Source: Pseudomonas fortuita (lineage in GTDB: Bacteria > Pseudomonadota > Gammaproteobacteria > Pseudomonadales > Pseudomonadaceae). Taken from it: a stretch of 64,000 bases of DNA. Within the stretch, counting starts at the first letter, position 1. Every line of letters begins with the position of its first letter. The notes below the pieces were generated by a model, which had not been told where the DNA came from, searched no databases, and was given only the letters and a program-made list of their open reading frames with translations. The translations under genes and the position numbers were made by a program. Positions 9,234 to 19,049 of this stretch are shown one piece after another. The DNA is taken from the NCBI RefSeq assembly GCF_026898135.2, contig NZ_CP114035.2:5001501-5065500 (forward strand). Reading direction: 5' to 3'.

Positions 9234-10186
9234 TCGATCTGTCCCCCCTCGTCCGCCGCCTGGCGGGCACGCCACTGGCTTCCTGGTCGCAAGGCCTGCA
9301 AGCACAACTGGAAGCCAAGCTGGAGAAAGGCCACGGCGACCTCGACCGCTGGCGCGGTGCGCTCGATGCCCTGCCTGCCCTGCAACCCAGCGAAATCGAC
9401 CTGGTCAACGGGCTGCGCCTGGACTGCGATTGCGACGACGCTACCCGCGCGCAGATGCGCCAGGCACTCATGGGCCTGTCGCCCTGGCGAAAAGGGCCGT
9501 TCGATCTGTTTGGCGTGCATGTAGACACCGAATGGCATTCGGACTGGAAATGGTCGCGGGTAAGCCCGCACCTGGACCTCAAGGGCAAACGCGTGCTCGA
9601 CGTCGGCTGCGGCAACGGCTATTACCAGTGGCGCATGCTCGGTGCCGGCGCCGACATGGTAATTGGTGTCGACCCCAACTGGTTGTTCTTCTGCCAGTTC
9701 CAGGCCGTGCAGCAGTACCTGCCGGAGCTGCCAGCCTGGCACCTGCCCTTCGCCCTTGAAGAACTGCCTGCAAACCTGGAAGGCTTCGATACCGTGTTTT
9801 CCATGGGCGTGTTCTATCACCGGCGCTCACCCATCGAGCACTTGCTGGCGCTCAAGGACTGCCTGGTCAAAGGAGGCGAGCTGGTTTTGGAAACATTGGT
9901 AATCGAAGGTGACGAAAACCAGGTGCTGGTACCGGAGGACCGCTATGCACAGATGCGCAACGTCTGGTATCTGCCGTCGGTACCCGCCCTGGCGCGCTGG
10001 TTGCGCCGTGCCGGCTTCAGCGATGTGCGTTGCGTCGATGTGAGCGTTACCAGCGTCGAGGAGCAGCGCAGCACCGAGTGGATGCGCTACCAGTCGCTGG
10101 GCGACTTCCTCGACCCGAACGACCACAGCAAGACCATCGAAGGCCTGCCTGCCCCCCGCCGCGCCACCCTGCTGGCGCGCAAATAA
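9230..10186 (+). CDS. cmoB: tRNA U34 carboxymethyltransferase CmoB
   Basis: CmoB transfers the carboxymethyl group from carboxy-SAM to 5-hydroxyuridine at tRNA position 34, forming cmo5U. The 318-residue protein has the class I methyltransferase motif [19 protein letters not shown] near residue 125 and the characteristic [13 protein letters not shown] and [12 protein letters not shown] segments. It overlaps cmoA by four bases. A hairpin just after its stop codon also serves the opposing small gene. Confidence 0.94.
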   Translation: MIDLSPLVRRLAGTPLASWSQGLQAQLEAKLEKGHGDLDRWRGALDALPALQPSEIDLVNGLRLDCDCDDATRAQMRQALMGLSPWRKGPFDLFGVHVDTEWHSDWKWSRVSPHLDLKGKRVLDVGCGNGYYQWRMLGAGADMVIGVDPNWLFFCQFQAVQQYLPELPAWHLPFALEELPANLEGFDTVFSMGVFYHRRSPIEHLLALKDCLVKGGELVLETLVIEGDENQVLVPEDRYAQMRNVWYLPSVPALARWLRRAGFSDVRCVDVSVTSVEEQRSTEWMRYQSLGDFLDPNDHSKTIEGLPAPRRATLLARK

Positions 10187-10189
10187 AAA

Positions 10190-10209
10190 AGGCGCCCGGT
10201 CGGGCGCCT
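10190..10209 (-). terminator. Intrinsic terminator for the small exported protein gene
   Basis: A 9-bp GC stem (AGGCGCCCG/CGGGCGCCT) with a two-base loop has a run of six T followed by ATTT on the minus strand. It is therefore a good rho-independent terminator for the minus-strand gene at 10256. On the plus strand, after cmoB, no T-run follows. Confidence 0.8.
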
Positions 10210-10255
10210 GAATCCACCTGCGGCGAGGAGCTGTCGCGGCGCAGGTGTTGTTACC

Positions 10256-10459
10256 TCAATCCTTGGCCACCTCGCGGGCCTTCTCTTGCGCCTTTCGTTC
10301 GCGTTCGGCGACGGCCTGTTGTTTGTCGCCGTGCAAGCGCTGCTGGTCTTCGCGGAAGGCTTGCCAGAACTGCTTCGAGCGCTCCGCACCGCCCTCGGCA
10401 TAGACACTGGCACTGCCCAGGGCAAGGGCGGCCAACAGCAGGTATTTGGTCAGGTTCAT
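10256..10459 (-). CDS. Small exported protein of unknown function
   Basis: This 67-residue protein begins with a clear Sec signal peptide (MNLTKYLLLAALALGSASVYA), leaving a mature peptide of about 46 residues. The mature part is highly charged and helical (ERSKQFWQAFREDQQRLHGDKQQAVAERERKAQEKAREVAKD). I recognise no family; similar short Lys/Glu-rich periplasmic proteins are common in Pseudomonas. It lies upstream of and divergent from the response regulator gene at 10718 and ends at its own terminator. Co-regulation with that metal-type two-component system is possible but only positional. Confidence 0.7.
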   Translation of the reverse strand: MNLTKYLLLAALALGSASVYAEGGAERSKQFWQAFREDQQRLHGDKQQAVAERERKAQEKAREVAKD

Positions 10460-10532
10460 CGTGTTTGCCTCGTGGTAACCGATCAGACACGGCCATCCTA
10501 GCGAGGGGCAGCTAACAGCAAGGTGAGGCGGG

Positions 10533-10550
10533 GATTACAGTCCTGCAATC
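10533..10550. promoter_or_regulatory. Candidate operator (near-palindrome)
   Basis: GATTACAG-TC-CTGCAATC is an 8-bp inverted repeat with one mismatch, midway between the divergent small exported protein gene and the response-regulator gene. Heavy-metal-type OmpR regulators usually bind such palindromes in their own promoter. No experimental evidence is implied. Confidence 0.35.
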
Positions 10551-10587
10551 TGGCCTTGTGTTGCCTACCAGGGCCCTGGCCTACAGC

Positions 10588-10620
10588 CAGATAACAGCAG
10601 AATGACAAATCCGTTATCTG
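10588..10620. promoter_or_regulatory. Candidate operator (CAGATAAC/GTTATCTG inverted repeat)
   Basis: Two perfect 8-bp arms are separated by 17 bp, about 100 bp upstream of the response regulator start. The spacer contains AATGACAAAT. The spacing suits a dimeric OmpR-family protein binding on one face of the helix. It could autoregulate the two-component system or control the divergent gene at 10459. Confidence 0.35.
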
Positions 10621-10717
10621 CACCGCAGGCCTTTTCTCATGCCGTAACATCCTGGTTCTTGACCCTGATGTCACTACAGGGTCGAGAATTGCCCCCTTTC
10701 ATCACACCGAGCACCCC

Positions 10718-11392
10718 ATGCGCCTACTGATCATCGAGGACGAGCTGCGTACCGCCGATTACCTGCAACAAGGCCTGCGTGAAAACGGCTACGTGGTCGA
10801 CTGCGCCCACACCGGCACCGACGGCCTGCACCTGGCCCGCCAACAGCCCTATGACCTGGTCATCCTCGATGTCAACCTGCCTGAAATCGATGGCTGGACC
10901 GTGCTGCAGCGGCTGCGAGCCGAATCGGCCACGCGCATCATGATGCTTACCGCCCACGGTCGCCTGGCCGACCGGGTCAAAGGCCTGGACCTGGGCGCTG
11001 ACGACTACCTGCTCAAGCCGTTCGAATTCCCTGAACTTCTGGCGCGCATCCGCAGCCTGCTGCGGCGTAACGACCAGCAACTGCAGCCCAGCACCCTGCG
11101 CGTCGCCGACCTGGAACTGGACCCTGGCCGGCACCGCGCCTACCGCGCCGGGCAACGCATCGACCTGACCGCCAAGGAGTTCGCCCTGCTGCACCTGCTG
11201 ATGCGCCAGACTGGCGAAGTGCTTTCGCGCACTCAGATCATCTCCTTGGTATGGGACATGAATTTCGACTGCGACACCAACGTGGTCGAGGTTTCGATCC
11301 GCCGCCTGCGGGCGAAGATCGACGACCCGTTCGACAACAAGCTTATCCATACCCTGCGCGGCGTAGGCTATGTCCTTGAGGCCCGCGTTTGA
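10718..11392 (+). CDS. OmpR-family response regulator, heavy-metal (CusR/CopR) type
   Basis: The 224-residue protein has a receiver domain with phospho-acceptor Asp51 ([14 protein letters not shown]), a conserved Lys in [13 protein letters not shown] and a C-terminal winged-helix domain (about residues 125-222, with [28 protein letters not shown]). The DDPF and [11 protein letters not shown] wording is typical of the CusR/CopR/CzcR metal-response branch. The adjacent kinase overlaps its 3' end by four bases. The metal or other signal cannot be read from the sequence, and no metal efflux genes are in the window. Confidence 0.88.
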   Translation: MRLLIIEDELRTADYLQQGLRENGYVVDCAHTGTDGLHLARQQPYDLVILDVNLPEIDGWTVLQRLRAESATRIMMLTAHGRLADRVKGLDLGADDYLLKPFEFPELLARIRSLLRRNDQQLQPSTLRVADLELDPGRHRAYRAGQRIDLTAKEFALLHLLMRQTGEVLSRTQIISLVWDMNFDCDTNVVEVSIRRLRAKIDDPFDNKLIHTLRGVGYVLEARV

Positions 11393-12771
11393 AAAACGCG
11401 AGCCTGTCGTTGCGCCTGGGCCTGAGCGTGACACTGATGGGCGCCGCGCTGGTGCTGCTGCTGGCCTGCCTGGCCGTGTTCGCCCTGGATCACGAACTGG
11501 ACAGCCGCGCACGCAAGGATCTGGCGCGCAAGATGCTGCAGGTCGAGCACAACCTGCGCGTCGATCTGCGCAGCGAGGACCTGGGCAGTCGCGCCCATCC
11601 ACTGCTCGACCTGGTCATGGGGCATGACAACCTCAGCCTCAGCGTACTGGCCCTGGAAGGCCGCCACCCGCACCTGCTCAGCCTGGGCCCGGCCCTGGAG
11701 TCGCGGGTGAGCGAGTTGCGCACCGATGCCCGCCTGGCCTTTCACGCATGGCGCGACAGCAGCGGCAACCAGTTCCTCACCGTGACCCGGCAGATGCGCC
11801 TGCGCGACAACACGCCGGTGAAGGTGATGATGTCGCTGAACCGCGCCGACGACAACGCCCTGCTGCAAGCCTACCTGCACTCGACCTTGCTCGCCTTGCC
11901 ACTGCTTCTGGTGTTGATCGGCGCGGGTGCCTGGTGGCTGATGCAGCGCGGCCTGAAACCGCTGCGGCGCTTCCGGCGTATTGCCGGGCAAGTGTCGGCC
12001 CAAGACCTGCAACACCGCCTGCCGGCTACCGGCCTGCCGCAAGAACTGGCGCAACTGGCCAGTAGCATCAACGTGATGCTCGACCGCCTCGATCAGGGCG
12101 TGAGCCAGTTGTCGCAGTTCTCCGACGATCTGGCTCATGAGTTGCGTACCCCGTTGAGCAACCTGATGGGCAAGGCGCAAGTGACCCTGGCCCGTGAGCG
12201 GGACAACGCCAACTACCGGGAAGTGCTGGAAGACAGTATCGAGGAGCTGACCCGGCTCAACCGCATCATCAATGACATGCTGTTTCTCGCCCAGGTCAGC
12301 CAGCCGCAAACGCAGATTGCATTGAAACCCTTGGCCTTGGCTGACGAGGCAGCGCGAGTGGTCGAGCTGTTTGCCTTCAGTGCCGAGGTGAAAGCGGTTG
12401 AGCTGCGTGTGCAGGGCTGGGGGACGGCGCTGGGGGACCGGCTGATGTTTCAGCGGGCATTGTCGAACCTGTTGAGCAATGCCATCCGGCACAGCCCTGA
12501 GGGTGAGCGAGTCGAGTTGCGGATTGAACGTTCAGGCAGCGAAGTATGGCTTTCGGTAGAGAACCAGGGGCCTGGCATTGCTACAGAACACCAGTCGCGC
12601 TTGTTCGAGCGGTTTTACCGGGTGGGCCCGGGGCGTTCGCGGCTGGAGGGCGGAACCGGGTTGGGGTTGGCAATCGTGAAGTCGATCATGCAGCTGCATG
12701 GCGGGCGGGTCGAAGTGAACAGCAGCCCCCTTGGGCCTACCCGCTTCACTCTGGTGTTTCCTGCCGAATAA
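11389..12771 (+). CDS. Heavy-metal-type sensor histidine kinase
   Basis: The 460-residue kinase is partner of the preceding response regulator. It has an N-terminal membrane helix, a periplasmic sensing loop (about residues 35-160), a second membrane helix ([19 protein letters not shown]), a HAMP segment, a dimerisation domain with His250 in [12 protein letters not shown], and an ATPase domain ending with [18 protein letters not shown]. Translation appears to start at a TTG at 11389 that overlaps the regulator's TGA stop (TTGA), so the pair is translationally coupled. The family senses Cu, Ag, Zn or Cd in other bacteria; the ligand here is unknown. Confidence 0.87.
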   Translation: MKNASLSLRLGLSVTLMGAALVLLLACLAVFALDHELDSRARKDLARKMLQVEHNLRVDLRSEDLGSRAHPLLDLVMGHDNLSLSVLALEGRHPHLLSLGPALESRVSELRTDARLAFHAWRDSSGNQFLTVTRQMRLRDNTPVKVMMSLNRADDNALLQAYLHSTLLALPLLLVLIGAGAWWLMQRGLKPLRRFRRIAGQVSAQDLQHRLPATGLPQELAQLASSINVMLDRLDQGVSQLSQFSDDLAHELRTPLSNLMGKAQVTLARERDNANYREVLEDSIEELTRLNRIINDMLFLAQVSQPQTQIALKPLALADEAARVVELFAFSAEVKAVELRVQGWGTALGDRLMFQRALSNLLSNAIRHSPEGERVELRIERSGSEVWLSVENQGPGIATEHQSRLFERFYRVGPGRSRLEGGTGLGLAIVKSIMQLHGGRVEVNSSPLGPTRFTLVFPAE

Positions 12772-12780
12772 TCGATTGCC

Positions 12781-12827
12781 TGTACCGGCCTTTTCGCGGG
12801 TAGACCCGCGAAAGGGCCAGAACAGGC
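12781..12827. repeat. Single REP unit between convergent genes
   Basis: TACCGGCCTTTTCGCGGG pairs with CCCGCGAAAGGGCCAG around the loop TAGA. It sits between the stops of the kinase gene and pdxJ, which converge here, and may end both transcripts. Confidence 0.75.
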
Positions 12828-12837
12828 AACCAAACTC

Positions 12838-13578
12838 TCAGCGCGAAGCCGCCACGATCAGTGCCTTCATCTCGGCCACTGCGGCTTTGAAGCCTACAAA
12901 CAAGGCATGCGCCACCAGCGCATGGCCGATGTTCAGTTCATTGATGCCCTTGATCGCCGCCACCGCCTCGACGTTGTGGTAATGCAGCCCGTGGCCAGCA
13001 TTGACGATCAACCCCTGCCCCACGCCAAACGCAACGCCATCGACGATACGCTTGAGCTCCTCGGCCACTTCGGTGGGGGTTTCGGCATCGGCATAACGCC
13101 CAGTATGCAGCTCGATGGCCGGCGCCCCCACCCGGCGAGAGGCCTCGATCTGGCGCTCGTCAGCATCGATGAACAACGACACTTCGGCACCGGTGCGGGC
13201 AAGACGCTCCACTGCCGCCTTGATCCGTGCCTCCTGCCCCGCCACGTCCAGGCCACCTTCGGTGGTCAGTTCCTGACGGGTTTCAGGCACCAGGCAGATG
13301 TGCGCCGGGCGGATCTTTTCGGCAAAGGCCATCATTTCTTCGGTGACGCCCATTTCGAAGTTCATGCGCGTCTGCAGCACATCCTTGAGCAGCAGCACAT
13401 CGCGCTCCTGGATATGCCGACGGTCTTCACGCAGGTGCACGGTGATGCCATCGGCGCCCGCTTCCTCGGCATCCAGGGCAGCCTTGACCGGATCAGGGTA
13501 ACGCGTGCCCCGGGCCTGGCGCAGGGTCGCCACGTGGTCGATGTTTACGCCGAGAAGCATGCGGTTGCTGTGAGTCAC
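12838..13578 (-). CDS. pdxJ: Pyridoxine 5'-phosphate synthase PdxJ
   Basis: PdxJ condenses 3-amino-1-hydroxyacetone phosphate with deoxyxylulose 5-phosphate to form pyridoxine 5'-phosphate, the vitamin B6 precursor. The 246-residue TIM-barrel protein shows the family signatures [17 protein letters not shown] near the N-terminus, [13 protein letters not shown] around residue 45 and [11 protein letters not shown] near residue 205. It is the last gene of the lepA-lepB-rnc-era-recO-pdxJ run, an arrangement conserved in gamma-proteobacteria. Confidence 0.95.
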   Translation of the reverse strand: MTHSNRMLLGVNIDHVATLRQARGTRYPDPVKAALDAEEAGADGITVHLREDRRHIQERDVLLLKDVLQTRMNFEMGVTEEMMAFAEKIRPAHICLVPETRQELTTEGGLDVAGQEARIKAAVERLARTGAEVSLFIDADERQIEASRRVGAPAIELHTGRYADAETPTEVAEELKRIVDGVAFGVGQGLIVNAGHGLHYHNVEAVAAIKGINELNIGHALVAHALFVGFKAAVAEMKALIVAASR

Positions 13579-13621
13579 GAAAGGCTCTCCTGAAGGTTTA
13601 GCCCCACAGCATACGTCGTGA

Positions 13622-14305
13622 TCAGCGCTTGCGAAACAGTTCCCGGCTGACCAACGGTTTTGCGCCCAGATGAACCGCCAGGGCCTGGCGCATCAGGCGC
13701 TTGGCCGCGAGCAAAGCGCCGGCGGTGTCCCAGTCGGCGTCGGCCAGGGCCAATAGCTCGATGCCGCGGAACAGGCCGGGTTGCACCCATTCGACCCGCT
13801 CCAGGCCGGCATCCACACGCAAGCGGTACAGCCCGTCGGCCGCGATGGGTTGATCGTTGACGTCATGATTCAAGGAGAACGCATAACCCAGTTCGTCCAG
13901 CAGCCGCCATTCGAACGAGCGCAGCAGCGGCTCCAGCGGGCGCCCGGCAGCCAAGGCCTGCAAGGTCAGGGCGTAGTGCTCGAACAGGGCCGGGAATGGC
14001 GCTTCGGCGGGCAGCAGGCGCATGAGTAGCTCATTAAGGTACAAGCCGCTGAACAGGGCATCCCCGTGCAGCCAGGCCGCTATGCCGGCGCTGTCCATCC
14101 GCCCCACATTCTTCAGCTCGCCACGCCCGCGCAGCTCCACCTCAAGTGGCACGAATGGCCGCACCAGGCTGCCGCCCTTGCCACGCGCACGCCGCAGTAC
14201 GGCGCGCACGCGGCCCTGCGGCGTGAACAAGTCCACCAGCGCGCTGGTTTCCTTGTAGGCACGGCTGTGCAGCACGTAGGCTGGCTGGCCGACAGGTTGT
14301 TCCAT
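13622..14305 (-). CDS. recO: DNA repair protein RecO
   Basis: RecO works with RecF and RecR to load RecA onto SSB-coated single-stranded DNA at gaps. The 227-residue protein has the N-terminal OB-fold ([35 protein letters not shown]) followed by a helical domain. It lies between era and pdxJ; a REP pair of about 120 bp separates it from era, so transcription may be partly uncoupled at that point. Confidence 0.93.
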   Translation of the reverse strand: MEQPVGQPAYVLHSRAYKETSALVDLFTPQGRVRAVLRRARGKGGSLVRPFVPLEVELRGRGELKNVGRMDSAGIAAWLHGDALFSGLYLNELLMRLLPAEAPFPALFEHYALTLQALAAGRPLEPLLRSFEWRLLDELGYAFSLNHDVNDQPIAADGLYRLRVDAGLERVEWVQPGLFRGIELLALADADWDTAGALLAAKRLMRQALAVHLGAKPLVSRELFRKR

Positions 14306-14328
14306 TAGCGTTCACCCAGCCCGTGATT

Positions 14329-14446
14329 GTGGGAGCGGCCTTGTGTCGCGAAAGGGCCGCAACGCGGCCCCCCGGATTTCAGCATTGCCGCCAAAATGGC
14401 TGGGGCTGCTTCGCAGCCCTTTCGCGACGCAAGGCCGCTCCCACAA
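14329..14446. repeat. REP pair (GTGGGAGCGGCCTTG family) between era and recO
   Basis: The left unit starts GTGGGAGCGGCCTTGTGTCG and the right unit is its inverted copy ending GCCGCTCCCAC, with GGGCCGCAACGCGGCCC stems inside. It belongs to a different sequence family from the pair after gcd. It lies inside an otherwise compact operon. Confidence 0.85.
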
Positions 14447-14461
14447 GGGCCGCCTTGAGCC

Positions 14462-15364
14462 TTAGAGGTCGCCGTAGCCCAGCGAGCGTAGGGCGCGCTC
14501 GTCGTCGGACCAGCCGCCCTTCACCTTGACCCACAGGTTGAGCATGACCTTGGAGTCGAACAGCACTTCCATGTCCTTGCGCGCCTCAGAACCGATACGC
14601 TTGATACGCTCGCCCTTGTCGCCAATGATGATTTTCTTCTGGCCGTCGCGCTCAACCAGAATCAACGCGTGAATGTGCAGCACATGGCCCTGCTGCTTGA
14701 ACTCCTCGATCTCCACCGTGATCTGGTACGGCAACTCCGCACCCAGCTGGCGCATGATCTTCTCGCGCACCAGTTCGGCGGCCAGGAAGCGGCTGCTACG
14801 GTCGGTAATCTGGTCTTCGGGGAAGAAGTGATCGTTCTCGGGCAGGTGCTTGGCGATCTGTGCTTCCAGCGCTTCGAGGTTGTGCCCCTGCTGCGCAGAA
14901 ATCGGCATGACTTCGGCGTTTGGCAGTTGCTCCTGCAGCCACTGCAGGTGCGGGATCAACTCGGCCTTCTCTTCCATGCGGTCAGTCTTGTTGACTGCGA
15001 TGATCAGCGGGCCGGTCACGTACTGCACGCGCTCCAGCACCAGTTGGTCTTCGTCGGTCCACTTGGTACGGTCGACCACGAAGATCACCACGTCAACGTC
15101 CTTGAGGGCCGCCGAGGCGTTGCGGTTCATGTAGCGGTTCAAGGCTTTGTCGTTGGCCTTGTGCATACCGGGGGTGTCAACGTAGATCGCCTGCACATCA
15201 CCTTCGGTCTTGATACCGAGCATGTTGTGGCGGGTGGTCTGCGGCTTGCGCGAAGTGATCGCCAGCTTCTGCCCCAGGATGTGGTTGAGCAAGGTCGACT
15301 TGCCCACGTTGGGGCGGCCGACAATGGCCACGTAGCCGCAGCGAGTCGGGTTGCTATCAGTCAT
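14462..15364 (-). CDS. era: GTPase Era, 16S rRNA-binding ribosome assembly factor
   Basis: Era binds the 3' end of 16S rRNA and promotes 30S subunit maturation. The 300-residue protein has the GTPase motifs GRPNVGKS (G1), DTPGMH (G3), NKTD (G4) and a C-terminal KH domain ([18 protein letters not shown]). Two in-frame ATGs lie six bases apart at 15370 and 15364. Only the second has a properly spaced GGAG (seven bases), so I use 15364. The gene overlaps the end of rnc by eight bases, which indicates translational coupling. Confidence 0.95.
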   Translation of the reverse strand: MTDSNPTRCGYVAIVGRPNVGKSTLLNHILGQKLAITSRKPQTTRHNMLGIKTEGDVQAIYVDTPGMHKANDKALNRYMNRNASAALKDVDVVIFVVDRTKWTDEDQLVLERVQYVTGPLIIAVNKTDRMEEKAELIPHLQWLQEQLPNAEVMPISAQQGHNLEALEAQIAKHLPENDHFFPEDQITDRSSRFLAAELVREKIMRQLGAELPYQITVEIEEFKQQGHVLHIHALILVERDGQKKIIIGDKGERIKRIGSEARKDMEVLFDSKVMLNLWVKVKGGWSDDERALRSLGYGDL

Positions 15365-16046
15365 TGCCATTCTCCACGCCCAGGGCGATCAGTGCGGACG
15401 CGGCAGCGACTTGCTCGGCAATACGCCGGCTAACGCCCTGACCACGGCTCTTGTTGTTCAGCAGCACGACTTCGCATTCGACGAAGAAGGTACGGCAGTG
15501 CGGTTCACCCTGGATATCCACGACTTCGTATCGCGGCAGCTCACAGCTGCGTGATTGCAGGAATTCTTGCAGCCGGGTTTTCGGGTCTTTGTTGGTGTCG
15601 ACCAGGGTCAGGCCTTCGAACTCGTCGGCCAGCCAGGCCAGTACACGTTCGCGGGCCGTGTCCATGTCAGCGTCCAGGTAAATGGCACCGATCAGTGCCT
15701 CCAGGGCGTCGGCCAGGATCGATTCGCGACGGAACCCGCCACTCTTGAGCTCACCCGACCCCAGGCGCAGGTATTCGCCCAGGTCGAAACCACGGGCCAG
15801 GCGGGCCAGGGTCTCGCCCTTGACCAAGCGCGCGCGCAGCCGCGACAGCTGGCCTTCGCGTGCCTGAGGGAAGCGCTCGAACAGCGCTTCGCCGGCGACG
15901 AAGTTGAGAATGGCGTCACCGAGAAACTCCAGGCGCTCGTTATTGCGCCCGGCATAGCTGCGATGGGTCAGCGCCAGAAGCATCTGGTCCTGATTCTTGA
16001 AGGTATAACCGAGCTTTCGCTCCAGATGGGCAAGGGAAGCACTCAT
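15357..16046 (-). CDS. rnc: Ribonuclease III
   Basis: RNase III cuts double-stranded RNA, including the rRNA precursor and some of its own regulators. The 229-residue protein has the catalytic signature [14 protein letters not shown] near residue 35 and a C-terminal dsRNA-binding domain ([22 protein letters not shown] onward). It is followed by era with an overlap. Its 5' leader carries a perfect 12-bp stem-loop, described separately. Confidence 0.95.
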   Translation of the reverse strand: MSASLAHLERKLGYTFKNQDQMLLALTHRSYAGRNNERLEFLGDAILNFVAGEALFERFPQAREGQLSRLRARLVKGETLARLARGFDLGEYLRLGSGELKSGGFRRESILADALEALIGAIYLDADMDTARERVLAWLADEFEGLTLVDTNKDPKTRLQEFLQSRSCELPRYEVVDIQGEPHCRTFFVECEVVLLNNKSRGQGVSRRIAEQVAAASALIALGVENGND

Positions 16047-16173
16047 GCAACCACCCGTTTGTTGTTCAACGCGTTGTTCAAATCAACATCCTGAAAGACT
16101 GTTTGGCTGTGGCCCGCCGCCGTTTGCGACGAATCTCCCGATCCCTGAGAACACAGCCTATGTCAGAAATGCA

Positions 16174-16202
16174 TTCGGCGCTGTCTGCTGGACAGCGCCG
16201 AA
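16174..16202 (-). promoter_or_regulatory. Stem-loop in the lepB-rnc gap (possible rncO-like site)
   Basis: TTCGGCGCTGTC pairs perfectly with GACAGCGCCGAA around a five-base loop, about 130 bases upstream of the rnc start and six bases past the lepB stop. No T-run follows on the minus strand, so it is a poor terminator. In E. coli, RNase III cleaves a stem in its own leader; this stem could serve the same purpose, or simply protect the lepB mRNA end. Confidence 0.4.
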
Positions 16203-16207
16203 GGGTA

Positions 16208-17062
16208 TCAATGGATCAGGCCGACCCGCGACAGGTTGGGCAGGTGGCTGAGCTTGGGCTCTGGCCAGCTCATCCACACCGCGAAGGCCTTGCCGACGAT
16301 GTTCCGGTCCGGAACCATGCCGTGCAGTTCCTTGGGGATGTTCGGGTCATCCCAGTAACGGCTGTCGTTGGAGTTGTCGCGGTTGTCGCCCATCATGAAG
16401 TAATGGCCTGCCGGCACGGTCCACTGCTGGTCCGGCGGCATGCGATAACGGCTCATTTCCTTGCGGATCAGGTGTTCGGCCGCGCCGAGTTTTTCCTTGT
16501 ACAGCTCGGCGCTGCCCAAGGTGCCCGGTTCGGTACCCACCAGTTGTTCGGCAATCGGCTGGCCGTTGACGAACAACCGCTTGTCGTTGGTGTAGCGGAT
16601 CTGGTCGCCCGGCAGGCCGACCACTCGCTTGATGTAGTTGACGTTCGGGTCGCTCGGATAGCGGAACACCATTACATCACCGCGTTGCGGGTCACCTACC
16701 TCGATGACCTTCTTGTCGATCACCGGCAGGCGAATACCGTACGAGAACTTGTTCACCAGGATGAAGTCGCCCACTTCCAGGGTCGGTTTCATCGACCCCG
16801 AAGGAATCTGGAACGGCTCGACCAGGAATGAACGCAGCACCAGCACGATGAACAGCACCGGAAAGAACGATTTGCCGTACTCGACCAGCAACGGCTCCTT
16901 GTTCAGGCGCTCGACAACGGCCATCTCGGGCTGGCTGACGCTGCCCTGATAGTTGGCGATTGCCGCACGCCGGCGCGGGGCCAGGAACAGCAGGTCGATC
17001 AAGCCCAGCAGACCGCAGACGAAGACGGCGATGACTAGCAACAGCGGGAAATTTAGCGACAT
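16208..17062 (-). CDS. lepB: Signal peptidase I
   Basis: LepB removes signal peptides from exported proteins at the outer face of the inner membrane. The 284-residue protein has two N-terminal membrane segments (residues 5-27 and about 63-80). The catalytic Ser90 lies in QIPSGSMKPTLEVGD and the general base Lys145 in NVNYIKRVVGLPGD, the same numbering as in E. coli. The MGDNRDNSNDSRYWD box is also present. It lies five bases after lepA, a conserved pair. A DUF4845 gene found between lepB and rnc in P. aeruginosa is absent here. Confidence 0.96.
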   Translation of the reverse strand: MSLNFPLLLVIAVFVCGLLGLIDLLFLAPRRRAAIANYQGSVSQPEMAVVERLNKEPLLVEYGKSFFPVLFIVLVLRSFLVEPFQIPSGSMKPTLEVGDFILVNKFSYGIRLPVIDKKVIEVGDPQRGDVMVFRYPSDPNVNYIKRVVGLPGDQIRYTNDKRLFVNGQPIAEQLVGTEPGTLGSAELYKEKLGAAEHLIRKEMSRYRMPPDQQWTVPAGHYFMMGDNRDNSNDSRYWDDPNIPKELHGMVPDRNIVGKAFAVWMSWPEPKLSHLPNLSRVGLIH

Positions 17063-17067
17063 AGGAC

Positions 17068-18867
17068 CTAGCTATCCAACCTGAGCACGGCGAGGAAGGC
17101 TTCCTGTGGAATTTCCACGTTGCCGACCTGTTTCATGCGTTTCTTACCGGCCTTCTGCTTCTCCAGCAGTTTCTTCTTACGGCTGACGTCACCACCGTAG
17201 CACTTGGCCAGTACGTTCTTTCTGAGCGCCTTGACGGTTGTCCGCGCGATGATCTGGCCGCCAATGGCTGCCTGGATCGCCACATCGAACATCTGCCGAG
17301 GGATCAGTTCCTTCATCTTCTCGGTCAACGCACGGCCTTTGTAGGCCGCGTTGTCGCGGTGCACGATCAATGCCAGGGCATCGACCTTGTCGCCATTGAT
17401 CAGTACGTCCAGTTTGACCAGGTTGGCCGACTGGTAGCGATCAAAATGATAATCCAGCGAAGCATAGCCGCGGCTGGTGGACTTGAGACGGTCGAAGAAG
17501 TCCAGGACCACTTCGTTCATCGGCATGTCGTAACGCACCTGCACCTGGCTGCCGAGGAACTGCATGTCGCGCTGCACGCCACGCTTCTCGATGCACAGGG
17601 TGATGACGTTACCCAGGTGCTCCTGCGGCACCAGAATGGTCGCGGTGACGATCGGCTCGCGGAAGTCGGTCACTGACGAGACGTCCGGCAGCTTTGACGG
17701 GTTATCGACGATGATGGTTTCACCGGTCTTGAGCTCGAGCTCATAGATCACGCTCGGTGCTGTGGTGATCAGGTCCAGGTCGTATTCGCGCTCAAGGCGC
17801 TCCTGGATGATCTCCATGTGCAGCATGCCGAGGAAACCGCAACGGAAGCCGAAGCCCAGGGCGTCGGAGCTTTCCGGCATGTACTGCAGCGACGAGTCGT
17901 TGAGGGTGAGCTTCTGCAATGCGTCGCGGAAGTCTTCGAAGTCGTCAGAGCTGACCGGGAACAGGCCGGCGTAAACCTGCGGCTGGATTTTCTTGAAGCC
18001 CGCCAGCACTTCGACCTCGGGGGTCGAGGACAAGGTCAGGGTGTCACCCACCGGCGCACCGTGAATGTCTTTGATGCTGGCGATGATGAAGCCTACTTCG
18101 CCGGCTTTCAGATCAGCGGTCTGGGTGTGTTTTGGAGTGAACACCCCCACGCTGTCGACCAGGTGCACCTTGCCGGTGGACTTGACCAAAATCTTGTCGC
18201 CTTTCTTGACGCGGCCCTGGCGCACCCGCACCAGCGAGACCACGCCCAGGTAGTTGTCGAACCAGGAGTCGATGATCAACGCCTGCAAAGGTGCGTCGAT
18301 CTCGCCTTCGGGCGCGGGGATGGTGTGCACCAGGCGCTCGAGAACCTCGTCCACGCCCATGCCGCTCTTGGCGCTGCAAGCCACGGCGTCGGTGGCGTCG
18401 ATGCCGATGATCTTCTCGATCTCGTCCTTGACGCGGTCCGGGTCGGCCTGGGGCAGGTCCATCTTGTTCAGCACTGGCATGACTTCCAGGCCCTGCTCGA
18501 TGGCGGTGTAGCAGTTGGCCACGGACTGGGCTTCAACACCCTGGCCGGCGTCAACCACCAGCAGTGCGCCTTCACAGGCTGCCAGCGAGCGCGAGACTTC
18601 GTAGGTGAAGTCGACGTGGCCGGGGGTGTCGATGAAGTTCAGCTGGTAGGTCTTGCCGTCTTGCGCCTTGTAGTGAAGCGTCACGCTGTGGGCTTTGATG
18701 GTAATCCCGCGTTCGCGCTCCAGGTCCATGGAATCAAGCACCTGGGCTTCCATTTCGCGTGCCGACAGGCCACCGCACATCTGGATGAAACGGTCGGCCA
18801 GCGTCGACTTGCCATGGTCGATGTGGGCGATGATGGAGAAATTGCGGATATGACTCAAATCACTCAC
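17068..18867 (-). CDS. lepA: Translation factor LepA (EF-4)
   Basis: LepA is a ribosome-dependent GTPase involved in initiation and ribosome assembly. The 599-residue protein has G-domain motifs [14 protein letters not shown] (G1), DTPGHVDF (G3) and NKMD (G4), followed by EF-G-like domains and the unique LepA C-terminal domain ([49 protein letters not shown]). It leads the lepA-lepB-rnc-era run and is preceded by the terminator of mucD's downstream side. Confidence 0.97.
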   Translation of the reverse strand: MSDLSHIRNFSIIAHIDHGKSTLADRFIQMCGGLSAREMEAQVLDSMDLERERGITIKAHSVTLHYKAQDGKTYQLNFIDTPGHVDFTYEVSRSLAACEGALLVVDAGQGVEAQSVANCYTAIEQGLEVMPVLNKMDLPQADPDRVKDEIEKIIGIDATDAVACSAKSGMGVDEVLERLVHTIPAPEGEIDAPLQALIIDSWFDNYLGVVSLVRVRQGRVKKGDKILVKSTGKVHLVDSVGVFTPKHTQTADLKAGEVGFIIASIKDIHGAPVGDTLTLSSTPEVEVLAGFKKIQPQVYAGLFPVSSDDFEDFRDALQKLTLNDSSLQYMPESSDALGFGFRCGFLGMLHMEIIQERLEREYDLDLITTAPSVIYELELKTGETIIVDNPSKLPDVSSVTDFREPIVTATILVPQEHLGNVITLCIEKRGVQRDMQFLGSQVQVRYDMPMNEVVLDFFDRLKSTSRGYASLDYHFDRYQSANLVKLDVLINGDKVDALALIVHRDNAAYKGRALTEKMKELIPRQMFDVAIQAAIGGQIIARTTVKALRKNVLAKCYGGDVSRKKKLLEKQKAGKKRMKQVGNVEIPQEAFLAVLRLDS

Positions 18868-19008
18868 GGGTCAACACTCGAAAAGGCTGCGAGCCGGGAC
18901 GCCCGCCGAAAAATAGCCGGGAATTGTACCTCAAGCAGCAGGGATATGGGAGATTCCTCTATCGGGCTGTGCAGCGCTTTGGCGTCTGCAATTGTGAATT
19001 TTCATGAA

Positions 19009-19032
19009 AAAGGGCAGCCGTAGCTGCCCTTT
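19009..19032 (-). terminator. Intrinsic terminator after mucD
   Basis: A 10-bp stem (AAAGGGCAGC/GCTGCCCTTT) with a four-base loop, followed on the minus strand by a TTTTT tract, lies 18 bases past the mucD stop. It separates the mucD transcript from lepA. Confidence 0.88.
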
Positions 19033-19049
19033 CCTGCCTGCAAATCCGC

